DNA of 64,000 nucleotides, taken from assembly GCA_024195585.1 (NCBI GenBank), contig SWBL01000092.1, positions 1 through 64,000 of the forward strand. Direction: 5' to 3'. The position numbers and the translations under genes were made by a program. The stretch is from Aureobasidium sp. EXF-3400 (lineage: Eukaryota; Ascomycota; Dothideomycetes; Dothideales; Saccotheciaceae). This document shows, piece by piece, positions 35,474 through 45,223 of the stretch (within the stretch, counting starts at the first letter, position 1; each line of letters begins with the position of its first letter). Below the pieces are notes generated by a model. It did no database searches. It had not been told where the DNA came from and saw only the letters and a list, made by a program, of their open reading frames with translations.

Positions 35474-35692
35474 CCGTAGTCGCGTCCCAAGAAGCAAGCA
35501 TGCCCCGGTGAGGGGCATGAGCAGCATGGACTTTGGAAACTGGATGTTCGCGTTATGCTTTATTGTGAATGGAGTAGAGGCTATGAATAGCAATGCTGTA
35601 AACGCTGATGATAACTTTTGCAGTGTGATTAAAAACAAGATAGGATTCGTACAAGCATGATCTGTAAATGGTAGAAGGAAATATCGAGACGT

Positions 35693-37568
35693 CTAGAACA
35701 AGATACCCTTGGTCTGGGTCTTGTTGAGTCTGACATCTCTAATTATAAACATCCAAACAAGGGAAGTTGCCATGATACAAGTACCAGCAATCAACATTCT
35801 GCTCTGACCAACTGCATAAGCCTTGATGATGGCTTCACGGACGGGGTCACCCATGGGATAGCTGAGTTGGGTGGCAAGATCCTCATAGATGGTTTCCCAA
35901 TCAGCGAGCGCCTCAGCAGGAAGGTACTTCTGCAAAGCGCCGGGCAGAGTGTGTTGCCAGACAGCACCGGAGATACTGCCGCCAATACCACCACCGATGT
36001 TACCAAACACGTTGAGGAAAGCAAGAGCTGCAGCGGCGTTGTTGTGGTCAGATGCAGAAAGAACAGCGACCTGTTGGCAGATGATCATGGTACCACCAGC
36101 GAAAGCAATGAAGATCTGGCACATAATGGTGTATCCGACAGAGAAGCCGGGTTGACGGAAGTAGATCATGAGACCAATTCCGAGGATGTAGAGAGGCACA
36201 GCAATCCAGAGCAACCAGCGGAAGCGATTGGTACCCTTGATAGCGAAACCGACACAGAAGAGCCATACACCAGAGACGACATCGAAGATGCTGCTAATGT
36301 ATCCAGCGGTGGCGAGACTGGTTCCGAAAACGACCTGGAGGTAGGAAGTGAAGTAGTCATACCAGCAGTAGTAAGAGATCTGGTAGGTGGCATCGATCAA
36401 ACAGGCACCAATGACGGTTCTGTTGGCAAGGAGCTCCCAGGGCAGGAAAGGAACAGGGGCGAGGAAGCGTTCTGCCAGAGCGAAGCCAATCAAACAGCAG
36501 AAACCAATGACAAGCATGACGATGATGTGAGGGGATCTCCAGTCGTCTTCGGCAGAGCCTGCAATGGTGAATGGAAGCAGGAACAAAGCTAGACCAGCAG
36601 TCAAGAGGAAAACGCCGAGCACATCGAACTCGATGATGTAGTACCAGACACTCTGCTTGAAGGTTCTGCCACTCTTGGGCTTCTCCTTGAGAAGACCGTT
36701 CTTCTTAGCCTTGGAGCGGAAGTAGCGCAGCAGACCGAAGAAGGGAAGAACGACACAAGGCAGAACGATACAGAATGTTCCGTATCCCCAGCGCCAGTTG
36801 GTCGCGTAGAACTGCTCGGCTGATGCGGGACCAGCGTATGCGGTAATGATGTACGGAGACGAAGTGAGAGCGTAGGCCAGACCTCTGCTGCGGAGGGTGG
36901 AAGTATCGATAGTGACAACGTCAACACAGAAGATGAGACCGGCAGATCCGATGGCGTAGAAGACCTGGGCTGCACAGTAGGTTCCGATGCTGGTGCAAGT
37001 TGCTGACAGGATCAACCCCAGGAGGAAGAACACAAGCATGATCAAGAGACCAACGGTACGGTCCCACAGGTTCAGCACTTTGGCGAGGGGCATATATGTC
37101 GCGGCTCCCATGATGGAAGAGATGATGGAGATGACGGGGAGCAAGGAGTGCGCTTCGAATCCAGAAGTAATATAGGCCGAGAGATTGCCAGTAATGTTGG
37201 ATTGGAAAGCGTTCACGCAGTAGATACACCACATCCTGATTGACATGTCAATTGACGTCCGAGACCATCTCACAGCTTCCAAGTACTTACAGTGCATAAG
37301 TTGCGATCATTGAGCTCTTGGTCCACGAGAGTGTGATGGCCTCAGCCTGTGTGACACCAGCTTGGGCATCCTCATTAGGGATCTCCTCGCTGGCTTTGTC
37401 GGCGGTCACATCTTCCTGAGCATGGTGCTTGGAATCTCCCTGGACGCCATATCTTTCGGGATCCTGGAGATGCATCTCGGTGGTTCCGTGTTCCGATGCA
37501 GAGCTGGAGCTACCCTCTTGCGGATCAACAGAAGATGAGAAGAACTTCCTCCTCAATGCTGAAGGCAT
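35693..37568 (-). CDS. Siderophore-iron MFS transporter (MirB/SIT type)
   Basis: SIT-family proteins import ferri-siderophores across the plasma membrane by proton symport. Exons 37568-37291 and 37235-35693 (55-bp intron GTAAGT..TCAG) give about 606 aa, the size of MirB (about 610). A polar, acidic N-terminus of about 80 residues precedes 12-14 hydrophobic segments. Family motifs are FQSNITGNLSAYITSGFEAHSLLPVIS, the VVTIDTSTLRSRGLAYALTSSP segment, and NRTVIGACLIDATYQISYYCWYDYF. The splice joins YAL to MWCIYCVNAFQSN, continuous with family sequences. It is divergent from the SitT-type ABC gene and adjacent to sidJ, matching uptake followed by hydrolysis. The ligand is inferred as a fusarinine/triacetylfusarinine-type siderophore from context only. 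Confidence 0.94.
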
Positions 37569-37954
37569 GGTGGCTGTTCTCTAGTAGGAAGAGAGAGTAT
37601 GAATAGAGCTGATGTCTCCGGAAGAGAAGTTCCCTTGTAGGAAGATATAGGCCTTTTCCTTTTTATCTGGAAGGAGTCCAGCTGGAAGAAAAAATGGAAC
37701 CATACTGCACTCGGGGGATCTCGTTGAGGTTTAACGGTACTGGGGATCCCTAGCGCGGAGACCAAGGATCAGGGCGGATCAGATTAGTTCTGATCGATAT
37801 CACGGGGGCGTCACAGCGCCGCAGACAAGTCATGCGATTTCGGCAAATCTGGTCGCGCTCGTACGAAGCTGAATCAGAGCCCTAAGACTCTTCACCTTTT
37901 GTCGCGCGTCCAGGACATGTCCGGTTGTTACGAAGAACCGCCGGCGATCCTTTG

Positions 37955-37963
37955 ATCAGATAA
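37955..37963 (+). promoter_or_regulatory. GATA-factor site ATCAGATAA
   Basis: Exact consensus, extended to ATCAGATAAGAT, 387 bp upstream of the MirB-type start. Confidence 0.7.
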
Positions 37964-38209
37964 GATTCGACCAAGGATCAGTGAAATGGGTCTGTATCCG
38001 CCGGTGATGGCGGTGCCAACGTAATTTCGGCGAGTCTGGAATATTGGCAGGGGAGGGGCACGAGGCTTTTTCGGGCGTGATGTTGCGGTTTTATGGAGTT
38101 GCTCCGGCGTCGGGACCCACGCGAGAAGTCGTCCAAGTCTCACCAGAACGACGCCCAACGCCGCCGCCGTGCCACCTTCCCACAGTGCGTTCATCAAAGA
38201 TCATCAAGA

Positions 38210-38219
38210 TTATCTTATC
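38210..38219 (-). promoter_or_regulatory. Tandem GATA element GATAAGATAA (minus strand)
   Basis: Inverted copy of the decamer found near the SidC-like and SidA-like starts; here it is mid-way between the two transporter genes. Confidence 0.4.
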
Positions 38220-38476
38220 TAGCGCGGCAGCAATGCGCAACCGATGTCGCATTAGCCCGCTCGACCGATTTTTGTAACTGTGGTTGACAGCACAAGCTTT
38301 CGTAATGGTTTCTCTCTTGCCCAAGCATTATTGCGTCGGCTAACTCGTATGACTTTATGACTCTGGCTTTGGTCCAAGGACCGGGAGGGTGCAAAATGTA
38401 GGCGGATCCACCGAACTTTGACCGTGGCCATTCACTCTTTGGTACTGTGCATCCTTCGTTTCCTTGTAGGATCTCT

Positions 38477-38485
38477 TTATCAGAT
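38477..38485 (-). promoter_or_regulatory. GATA-factor site ATCTGATAA (minus strand)
   Basis: Reads TTATCAGAT on the plus strand, 203 bp upstream of the ABC transporter start. Confidence 0.7.
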
Positions 38486-38687
38486 CAAACATTTCGAGGT
38501 CCAGGCGCACTTTTTTGCTCTTGTCAGATCCCGCGGACCCTACTTGATTCTCAGGACCACTGTACGACGGCATTGAATTGCTTTTCGCCGGTGAAGTCCA
38601 TGATCGGGATTGTCAATTAGCAATCCGATCACAGGGCACAACGATACCTGCCAGACTTCGATCCCAGGACTGCAAGTCTAGTCCACA

Positions 38688-41600
38688 ATGGCAGGCTTCA
38701 TCCAGAAAATTGGAGGTTATCCTCGTCTGCTGCTTGCAGGTAACCCCACAGCACGCGACATAGGAACATTATTATTGGGTATCATAAGCTCAATAGCAGC
38801 CGGAGTTCCATTCCCCATCATTGGTATTCTCTTCGGTCAACTTCTGGATGATTTCAATGCAGCAACTTGCGACCAATCAACCGATACTGGAGACGGCGAT
38901 CAAGGAAGTATCAACGGCACCATCTTGATCATTTTCTATCTGGCTATTGCTCAATTTGTCTGCATCTACGTCCACCTGACATGCTGGACTCTCAATGGTG
39001 CTCGCTTGGCACAAAGACTACGCGAGAGTTATCTCCAAAACTTGCTGAGACAGGAACCTTCTTTCTTCGATAATTTGCCCCCAGGAGAGGTCGCATCCAG
39101 ACTTCATGGAGACATCCAGACAATCCGCTCAGGAACCGCAGAGAAGGTCGGAATCTGTCTCTCTAGCTTGTCCTTCTTCGTCACAGCATATATTGTCGCA
39201 TTCATCAAGGATTGGAAGTTGGCGGCAGAACTGCTTTCTCTGATCCCGGCTTACTTCATCATGTCGATTGTTGGAAGTCACTATATTGAGAAGTACTCTG
39301 GTATGGTTTCAGATTATGCCGCATCTGCTGCATCGATCGCTTCCGAGGCACTTAACAACATCATGGTGGTCCAAGCCTTTGGCGCCAATGCTCGTCTGGA
39401 AAAGAAGTTTTCGGATGCCCTCAGAGCTTCTGAGCGCGAGGGCATAAAGAAGGCCACGGCTATTGGTATCCAGAGTGGTGTATTATACTTTGTTGCTTAT
39501 GCTGCGAACGGTCTGGCTTTCTGGCAAGGAAGCAAGCGTATCGCAGATTCAGTGGAAGGAAAGCCTGGAGGTACCACCGTTGGTGCCACTTTTACTGTCA
39601 TCTTCATCTTGATTGAAGCTACTCTGCTTCTCAGTCAAGTGGCTCCATTCGTTCATCTCTTCTCCGCAGCCGTCGGTGCCTTCAACAAACTCCGCGGAGA
39701 CATCGACCGCGAACCTCTGATTGACGGACATACCAAGTCTGGCCTTGCACTCCCTCAAGCAGGGGCTGGCTTTGAGCTCAAGGATGTTTCATTCACATAC
39801 CCATCAAGACCTGAGATCACTGTTCTCGATAAGATCAATCTCTCCATTCCTGCCAACAAGCACACCGCACTCGTTGGTCTTTCTGGCAGTGGCAAGTCTA
39901 CCATTGCTGGTCTTATCAGCAGACTCTACGACCCTACCGAAGGTCAAATCACATTTGACGGGCAGGACGTTCGCACACTTAACGCTCGTGATCTGAGAAG
40001 TTTCATGAGTTTGGTTCAGCAAGAGCCTTCGCTCCTTGATCGCTCCCTTCTGGAGAACATCGCTCATGGTCTTATCAACTCCAGCGATCCTGAGCACGCT
40101 CAGTTCAAAGATATCCTGCTTGGCTCTGATCTTGCAGAAGTCGCTGCCGATATTCGTGAGGGTACAGATCTCATGGCTGCTGCAGAGAAGCGTGGTCCTG
40201 TTGTTGTCGAAATCGCCGTATTGGCCAAGAGAGCTGCAACGCTCGCAGACGCAGACCAGTTCATTGTTGCGCTTCAGCAAGGGTATGGTACAGTCGTTGG
40301 CTCAAGTGGTCGCCTCATCAGTGGTGGTCAGAAGCAACGTATTGCTCTTGCTAGAGCTTTAGTCAAGAACCCTGCTGTTCTCATCCTCGACGAGGCTACT
40401 GCTTCCCTCGACTCAAGAAGTGAGCAGCGTATCCAACGTGCTATCAACAGCATTACCAGCGGGAGAACTGTCATCACCATTGCTCATCGTCTGGCAACTA
40501 TTACCACCGCAGACAACATCATCTGCATGCATAAGGGACACATCCTCGAACAAGGCACTCACTCAGAGCTTATGGCTAGCGGCGGCACTTATGCCGATAT
40601 GGTCAAGATGCAGACACTGGGAAACATGTCCGAAGCGCAGAACGCCAGTGCCGACAATATCAGTGTTTCAGATCATACCTCGATCGGCGACATCGAGAAG
40701 AAGAGCTTGTATGATGACAATGTGGAGGCTGAAAAGGCCGAGCTGCACACTACAGAAACACCTGTCAGAGAATCTGCCGAAGAGGAAGAACCCGATGAGC
40801 TCCCAGCACCTCCAAAGTCTCTGTGGGATTTGGCAAAGGGATATGGTCCGGCATTGAGGCCACACATACTCTATATCTTTGTGGCTTTCATCGGTTCCGT
40901 CTGCGTTGGCGGTGCTTTCTCCGGTGAAGCTGTTATTTTCGGTAATACTGTTGGCAGCTTGAACCCTTGCCACAGTCCTAGTCGCATTCGCAATCGTGGT
41001 GACTTCTTCGGTCTCATGTTCTTCATTCTCGCTATCATCGAGTTCTTCGCCAATCTGGTCAGTTGGTGCGGATTTGGATGGGTCTCGGAGAAAGTGGTTT
41101 ACACTGTCAGAGTTTTGTCTTTCAGATCTCTGTTCGAGCAAGATCTTCAGTGGCATCAATCCGAGGGCCGTACTCCAGCTTTGCTTCTCTCATACATTAC
41201 CAGGGATGGAAATGCTCTGGCTGGTTTCAGTGGCTCTGTTGTCGGAACTCTGTTTTCTATTACTGTCAACCTTATCGCTGCCATCATTCTCACTCACATC
41301 ATTGCTTGGAGAATCGCTTTGGTCTGTCTGTCACTCGTACCGCTTCTTCTTGGAGCTGGTCTCATGGAACTCCGTATCCTTGGCAAATTCGAAGAGGAGC
41401 ACGAAACTGCTTATACCAAGTCAGTAGACATTGCTGTCGAGGCCATTACTTCTATCAAGACCATTGCTTCCTTTTCTCTTGAGGAAGAGATTCTTCGTAC
41501 ATACAGACGCTCTCTGAAGGGTCCTCGCAAGGACACCCTCAAAGTGACTCTGCAGGCTAGTCTTTGTCAAGCGTTGACTTACTTCTTGGGTAACTGCGTC

Positions 41601-42647
41601 AACGCCCTTGCCTACTGGTGGGGCTCAAAGCAAATCTTGAACGGCAATTACACGCAAACACAATTCTTGATTGTGGTATTTTCTCTGCTTGTCGGTGCAT
41701 TGCTATGGTCGCAGATGTTTGCACTGGCTCCTGAAATCTCAGCTGCTCGAAATGCCATGGCCAGAATCTTGAGCTTGATCCAGATTGGCAAGGATAAAAT
41801 GGCAGGACATGTGCAACCTCTGGATATGTCACTGGAAGGCAACAATATTGAAGCTATGGCTGAGACAAAGACTTCACACATGTCTAACAATAAGGCTTCC
41901 AGTGTGCAGATGAGAGATGTTCATTTCTCGTATCCAGCACGACCAGACGTCCAAGTTATGAACGGGCTGAACATTGACATTAAGCCCGGCCAATTCGCTG
42001 CGCTAGTTGGTCCCAGTGGTGCCGGTAAATCCACCGTCATCTCTCTTGTTGAGCGTCTCTACGTTCCTCAATCAGGGTCAGTACTCATCGATGGTCTTGA
42101 CGTAACCAAAACCCGCGACACATCTTTCCGCGACAGTATTGCTCTGGTACCTCAAGAAAGCGTTCTCTTCGAGGGCAGTGTATCCTTCAACATAGGTCTC
42201 GGTGCACGTCCCGGCCACACTGCCAGCGACGAGGAAATCATCGAAGCTTGCAAATTAGCCAATATCCATGAAGTCATTCTCGCACTGCCAGATGGCTACT
42301 CCACTCTCTGCGGCCCCAGCGGCAACAGCTTCTCTGGTGGCCAAAAACAGCGATTATCCATTGCACGCGCTCTGGTCAGAAACCCCAAACTACTCATCCT
42401 AGACGAAAGCACCAGTGCCTTAGACGCTGAGAGCGAGAGATTGTTACAGCAAGGCTTGGATAAGACTAAAGCAAAGGGCATTACGGTAATTGCTATCGCG
42501 CATCGTTTGCACACAATCAAGAAAGCGAATGTGATTTTCTTGATCGAAGCGGGAAGGTGTGTGGATAGTGGTACGCATGAGGAGCTTTTGGAGAGAAGTT
42601 TGGAGTATCGTGAGAGTGTGATGCATCAAACTGTTGCTACGGATTAG
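38688..42647 (+). CDS. sitT: Full-size ABC transporter, ABCB/SitT type
   Basis: Likely a siderophore-cluster exporter or importer of the ABCB family; SitT sits beside sidD in Aspergillus. The single exon encodes 1,319 aa in the order TMD-NBD-TMD-NBD. NBD1 shows Walker A LVGLSGSGKST near residue 397, signature ISGGQKQ near 543 and Walker B LILDEATASLD. NBD2 shows LVGPSGAGKST near 1107, signature FSGGQKQ near 1215 and LILDESTSALD. Both sites look competent for ATP hydrolysis. An acidic linker (EEEEPDELPAPP) joins the halves. NBD1 carries an inserted segment between the Q-loop and signature (around VVVEIAVLAKRAATLADADQ), which I do not see in NBD2. General multidrug ABCB transporters are the alternative; the assignment rests on the neighbours and the shared GATA-bearing promoter. 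Confidence 0.9.
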   Translation: MAGFIQKIGGYPRLLLAGNPTARDIGTLLLGIISSIAAGVPFPIIGILFGQLLDDFNAATCDQSTDTGDGDQGSINGTILIIFYLAIAQFVCIYVHLTCWTLNGARLAQRLRESYLQNLLRQEPSFFDNLPPGEVASRLHGDIQTIRSGTAEKVGICLSSLSFFVTAYIVAFIKDWKLAAELLSLIPAYFIMSIVGSHYIEKYSGMVSDYAASAASIASEALNNIMVVQAFGANARLEKKFSDALRASEREGIKKATAIGIQSGVLYFVAYAANGLAFWQGSKRIADSVEGKPGGTTVGATFTVIFILIEATLLLSQVAPFVHLFSAAVGAFNKLRGDIDREPLIDGHTKSGLALPQAGAGFELKDVSFTYPSRPEITVLDKINLSIPANKHTALVGLSGSGKSTIAGLISRLYDPTEGQITFDGQDVRTLNARDLRSFMSLVQQEPSLLDRSLLENIAHGLINSSDPEHAQFKDILLGSDLAEVAADIREGTDLMAAAEKRGPVVVEIAVLAKRAATLADADQFIVALQQGYGTVVGSSGRLISGGQKQRIALARALVKNPAVLILDEATASLDSRSEQRIQRAINSITSGRTVITIAHRLATITTADNIICMHKGHILEQGTHSELMASGGTYADMVKMQTLGNMSEAQNASADNISVSDHTSIGDIEKKSLYDDNVEAEKAELHTTETPVRESAEEEEPDELPAPPKSLWDLAKGYGPALRPHILYIFVAFIGSVCVGGAFSGEAVIFGNTVGSLNPCHSPSRIRNRGDFFGLMFFILAIIEFFANLVSWCGFGWVSEKVVYTVRVLSFRSLFEQDLQWHQSEGRTPALLLSYITRDGNALAGFSGSVVGTLFSITVNLIAAIILTHIIAWRIALVCLSLVPLLLGAGLMELRILGKFEEEHETAYTKSVDIAVEAITSIKTIASFSLEEEILRTYRRSLKGPRKDTLKVTLQASLCQALTYFLGNCVNALAYWWGSKQILNGNYTQTQFLIVVFSLLVGALLWSQMFALAPEISAARNAMARILSLIQIGKDKMAGHVQPLDMSLEGNNIEAMAETKTSHMSNNKASSVQMRDVHFSYPARPDVQVMNGLNIDIKPGQFAALVGPSGAGKSTVISLVERLYVPQSGSVLIDGLDVTKTRDTSFRDSIALVPQESVLFEGSVSFNIGLGARPGHTASDEEIIEACKLANIHEVILALPDGYSTLCGPSGNSFSGGQKQRLSIARALVRNPKLLILDESTSALDAESERLLQQGLDKTKAKGITVIAIAHRLHTIKKANVIFLIEAGRCVDSGTHEELLERSLEYRESVMHQTVATD

Positions 42648-43595
42648 ATCAGAAGGTAGTGAGATAGCTTTACAAAAGTTTGTACATTTTTTATCTTTGA
42701 TTCTGTGTGTTACAAGTAGCTTCAGACTTCGTGAGACTTGATCAACTTCTACTGTTCTACACCTTAATGGTTAGACTCAGTCTAGGGGGAGTCTGTCCAT
42801 GCGTCCATCCTTGCTCAAGTCCACATCATACCACAATCCGTTACACTTCCTCCATCCCCACCACCAACACAAATATCACCACCTTCCCCATCATTGCATT
42901 GATAGATCACACTGCTATCCGTATGACCATACCCTCAAATCTGATGCCACCATACAGCCATGAGAGAGACATATCACATTGTCTCTCAGAACTTGTTGTC
43001 AGAATGACCCTGTCTCAAAATCAAGTATCCAATGTATTATCTTCCTTCTGAAGAAACTTGAAATGGCAGCTTTTGTGGCGTGCATGGAGAGGATGAAGTC
43101 ATGATTCTCATGGCTATCTGTCTGTGTGAGAAGGGTGGGGTCGGTAATCATCCTTGATTTGAATCTCTATTCCATCCTCAAATGGATGGGATAAAGCGCA
43201 CCCCGATGACCCGAAGTCATAAAAGAACCTAGAGAAAGAGTTCCTTTCTGATTCATATGTGATAAGCCTTTCTGAACACGTGCATCAAGCTTGACTTCGC
43301 AGCTACCTTTGAGTGCAAGATGTAAGAACACAAAAGCAGAAAACAATTGATGTGTGGTCTTGCAATTTTCCACCGAAAGCAGTATAACATGTCTTAGAAG
43401 TTCAGACTCAATGAAAGAGCATAGCCAAAGAGAGGAACACAGAGTAGAGATGCATGATACAATCAATGAGTGTAGACTAACTTTGGCGAACAGGCATGTA
43501 CGAAAGACAGCAGCGTAGCTGAAGCCGTAGAAACAGCACTAAGACAACAACAAGGCCAAAGCAAAAAGACAAAGAAACCTATCCCCTGACCCCTT
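42648..43595. other. Long spacer at the right border of the siderophore locus
   Basis: These 948 bp lie between two convergent stop codons, which is unusually long for this window. Short open frames (e.g. 43167-43466 minus) show no family features. It may contain an unrecognised noncoding transcript or only terminators. Confidence 0.4.
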
Positions 43596-44760
43596 CTACT
43601 CTGCGAAAAACTCCTTGAGTTTAGTATCCAACCACCTAACATCCTCCACACTATCCCCCGGCCCACCAGCCCAATGCCCCCACACACTATCAAAAACCTC
43701 CAATCTCCCCACTCCTTCCCTCATATTCTGCACCTCAATCTCTGAATCCTCAGGCGGAAAGTATAAATCAGTTTTACAGGGCAGCACTAAAGCTTTTGCT
43801 TTGATTGCTTGCATGGCTGCTGTGAAGGAGGAATTGTAAGGGGCTTGGGATGAGCAATCTGCTGATTGCCAGGTTTGGAGCATGGTTAGCATGTTTTCGG
43901 GATGCTTGGAGAGGGCCCATGTTTCCCAGAATTGGGTCATGAAACTGTGTAGGTTCTGTCAGCTTGTGTGGTGGCAAGGGAAGGGAAGGGGGAGGGGATG
44001 CCTACGTTTCCAGGTCTTTGAATCCAAGTACGGATTCATAAAGTCTTTGTCGATAAAAAGCTTGACTGAATCCCCAACCTGCGTAGACTCTGCCTAATGC
44101 TTTTAGACCCACTTCTGCCTCTTCTTTTGTCCATTGCTTTCCTTCACTTTCAGTAGTATATCCTTTACAGATACCTGCAGAGGAAGCTCCCTTAGCAGCC
44201 ACCAAAGCAGTCTTTACACCCTCCAAGAAAACCTGATTGTGTAAACTAGTCTTCGCACTACCACAAAACGGCGCAATCTTATCCATGAACTCGGGAAACT
44301 GCGTAGCCCATTGGTAAGTCTGTCCTGCTCCCATTGACCAACCTAGAACTGCAAAGGCGTGGGTGATGTGCAGGTGTTTGGTGACCAGAGTGTGTTGAGC
44401 AAGTACATTATCGTAGAAAGTTACGCGAGGGAAAGGAGATAAAGAGGTATTGGAGGGAGAAGAGGATTGACTGTTTCCGAAGAGGGCGGGAATGATGATG
44501 AAGTAGGTGGATGGGTTGAGGGTTTTGGAAGAGCCGATGAGCCATTCGTTGTCTGAGATTACTGTTCTTGGAGATCAATCGCTAAGTCTCTGGGATACAG
44601 GAGCAAGAACAGGAAACGTACATCCACTGTACCAGGTCGGGTATATGATTGCTGGTAATGAGGGATCTCCAAAGGTTTTGTAGGCTATCTTTGCCGATGG
44701 AATGGTTTCGCCAGATTGGAGAGTAAAGTCTCCCAAATCGTAGGTTTTGTAGTCTGACAT
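43596..44760 (-). CDS. Alpha/beta hydrolase of the homoserine O-acetyltransferase (MET2-like) family
   Basis: Fold and motifs match the MET2-like alpha/beta hydrolases, many of which in fungi are esterases or acyltransferases of unknown substrate. Exons 44760-44622, 44561-44006 and 43944-43596 (introns 60 and 61 bp) give about 347 aa. Motifs: PTWYSG and SDNEWLIG near the N-terminus, FPRVTFYDNVLAQHTLV, the nucleophile elbow LGWSMGAGQ, and a C-terminal LPCKTDLYFPPED (Asp) and WGHWAGGPGD (His), so the triad is complete. The first acceptor at 44562 was chosen because it restores GLISDNEWLIG. It is shorter than true homoserine acetyltransferases (about 480 aa), so a role in methionine synthesis is unlikely. 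Confidence 0.85.
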
Positions 44761-45223
44761 ATTTGCCTAGTGTGTTGGTTCTGGTAGAGCAAGATTGGTC
44801 GAGGTTGAGTTGATTTACAACTACAAATGGTAGAAGGAGCAGGAGTTCATGTGTAGATAAGCATACATCTACCCCGCTACCAGCCCTGACCGAGGGATGG
44901 AGGGGCATAAACCTTAGCTGGTTCGGGATGCTCTTATCTGGCCTATCTTTCCAACTCGAAATTTACGATCTCGTCTCGACTGCCCTGATGAGATATCTAG
45001 TTGCATATCCGATCCTGCGTTGCAGATACTGGTGCTGATTTGGTTGAATCGCCAAATTGAGTGCCCTCTTGGTCACGGTCTTATATCACAAGCAGATGAT
45101 GTGAGTTAACTCGACTAATTCTGCTTACAGTGAGAATATAGGTTGCAGATCAAGTGAAGTATACGAGACACGAGATCAAGAGTACGAGAGCGCGACCAGA
45201 ATACCAACATGGTAAGACCTTTT
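44761..45223. other. Intergenic spacer
   Basis: These 463 bp should hold the promoter of the alpha/beta hydrolase and the terminator of the Rogdi-like gene, both on the minus strand. No motif of note was seen. Confidence 0.4.

Larger units (their letters stand above)
34903..35692. promoter_or_regulatory. Promoter region of sidJ
   Basis: This 790-bp region between the sidJ start and the transporter stop holds three exact GATA consensus sites within 245 bp plus a one-mismatch ATCAGATAG at 35283, the densest group in the window. Confidence 0.7.
37569..38687. promoter_or_regulatory. Divergent promoter, MirB-type and SitT-type transporter genes
   Basis: This 1.12-kb region holds exact GATA sites at 37955 and 38477, a one-mismatch ATCAGATTA at 37778 and an inverted GATAAGATAA at 38210. 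It fits coordinated iron control of both transporters. Confidence 0.7.

Noticed and set aside
35867..36592. Plus-strand 241-codon acidic open frame
   Set aside because: Antisense to the siderophore transporter; low-complexity acidic reading without motifs.
43596..44760. True homoserine O-acetyltransferase (MET2)
   Set aside because: At about 347 aa it is too short and fits the smaller MET2-like hydrolase group.
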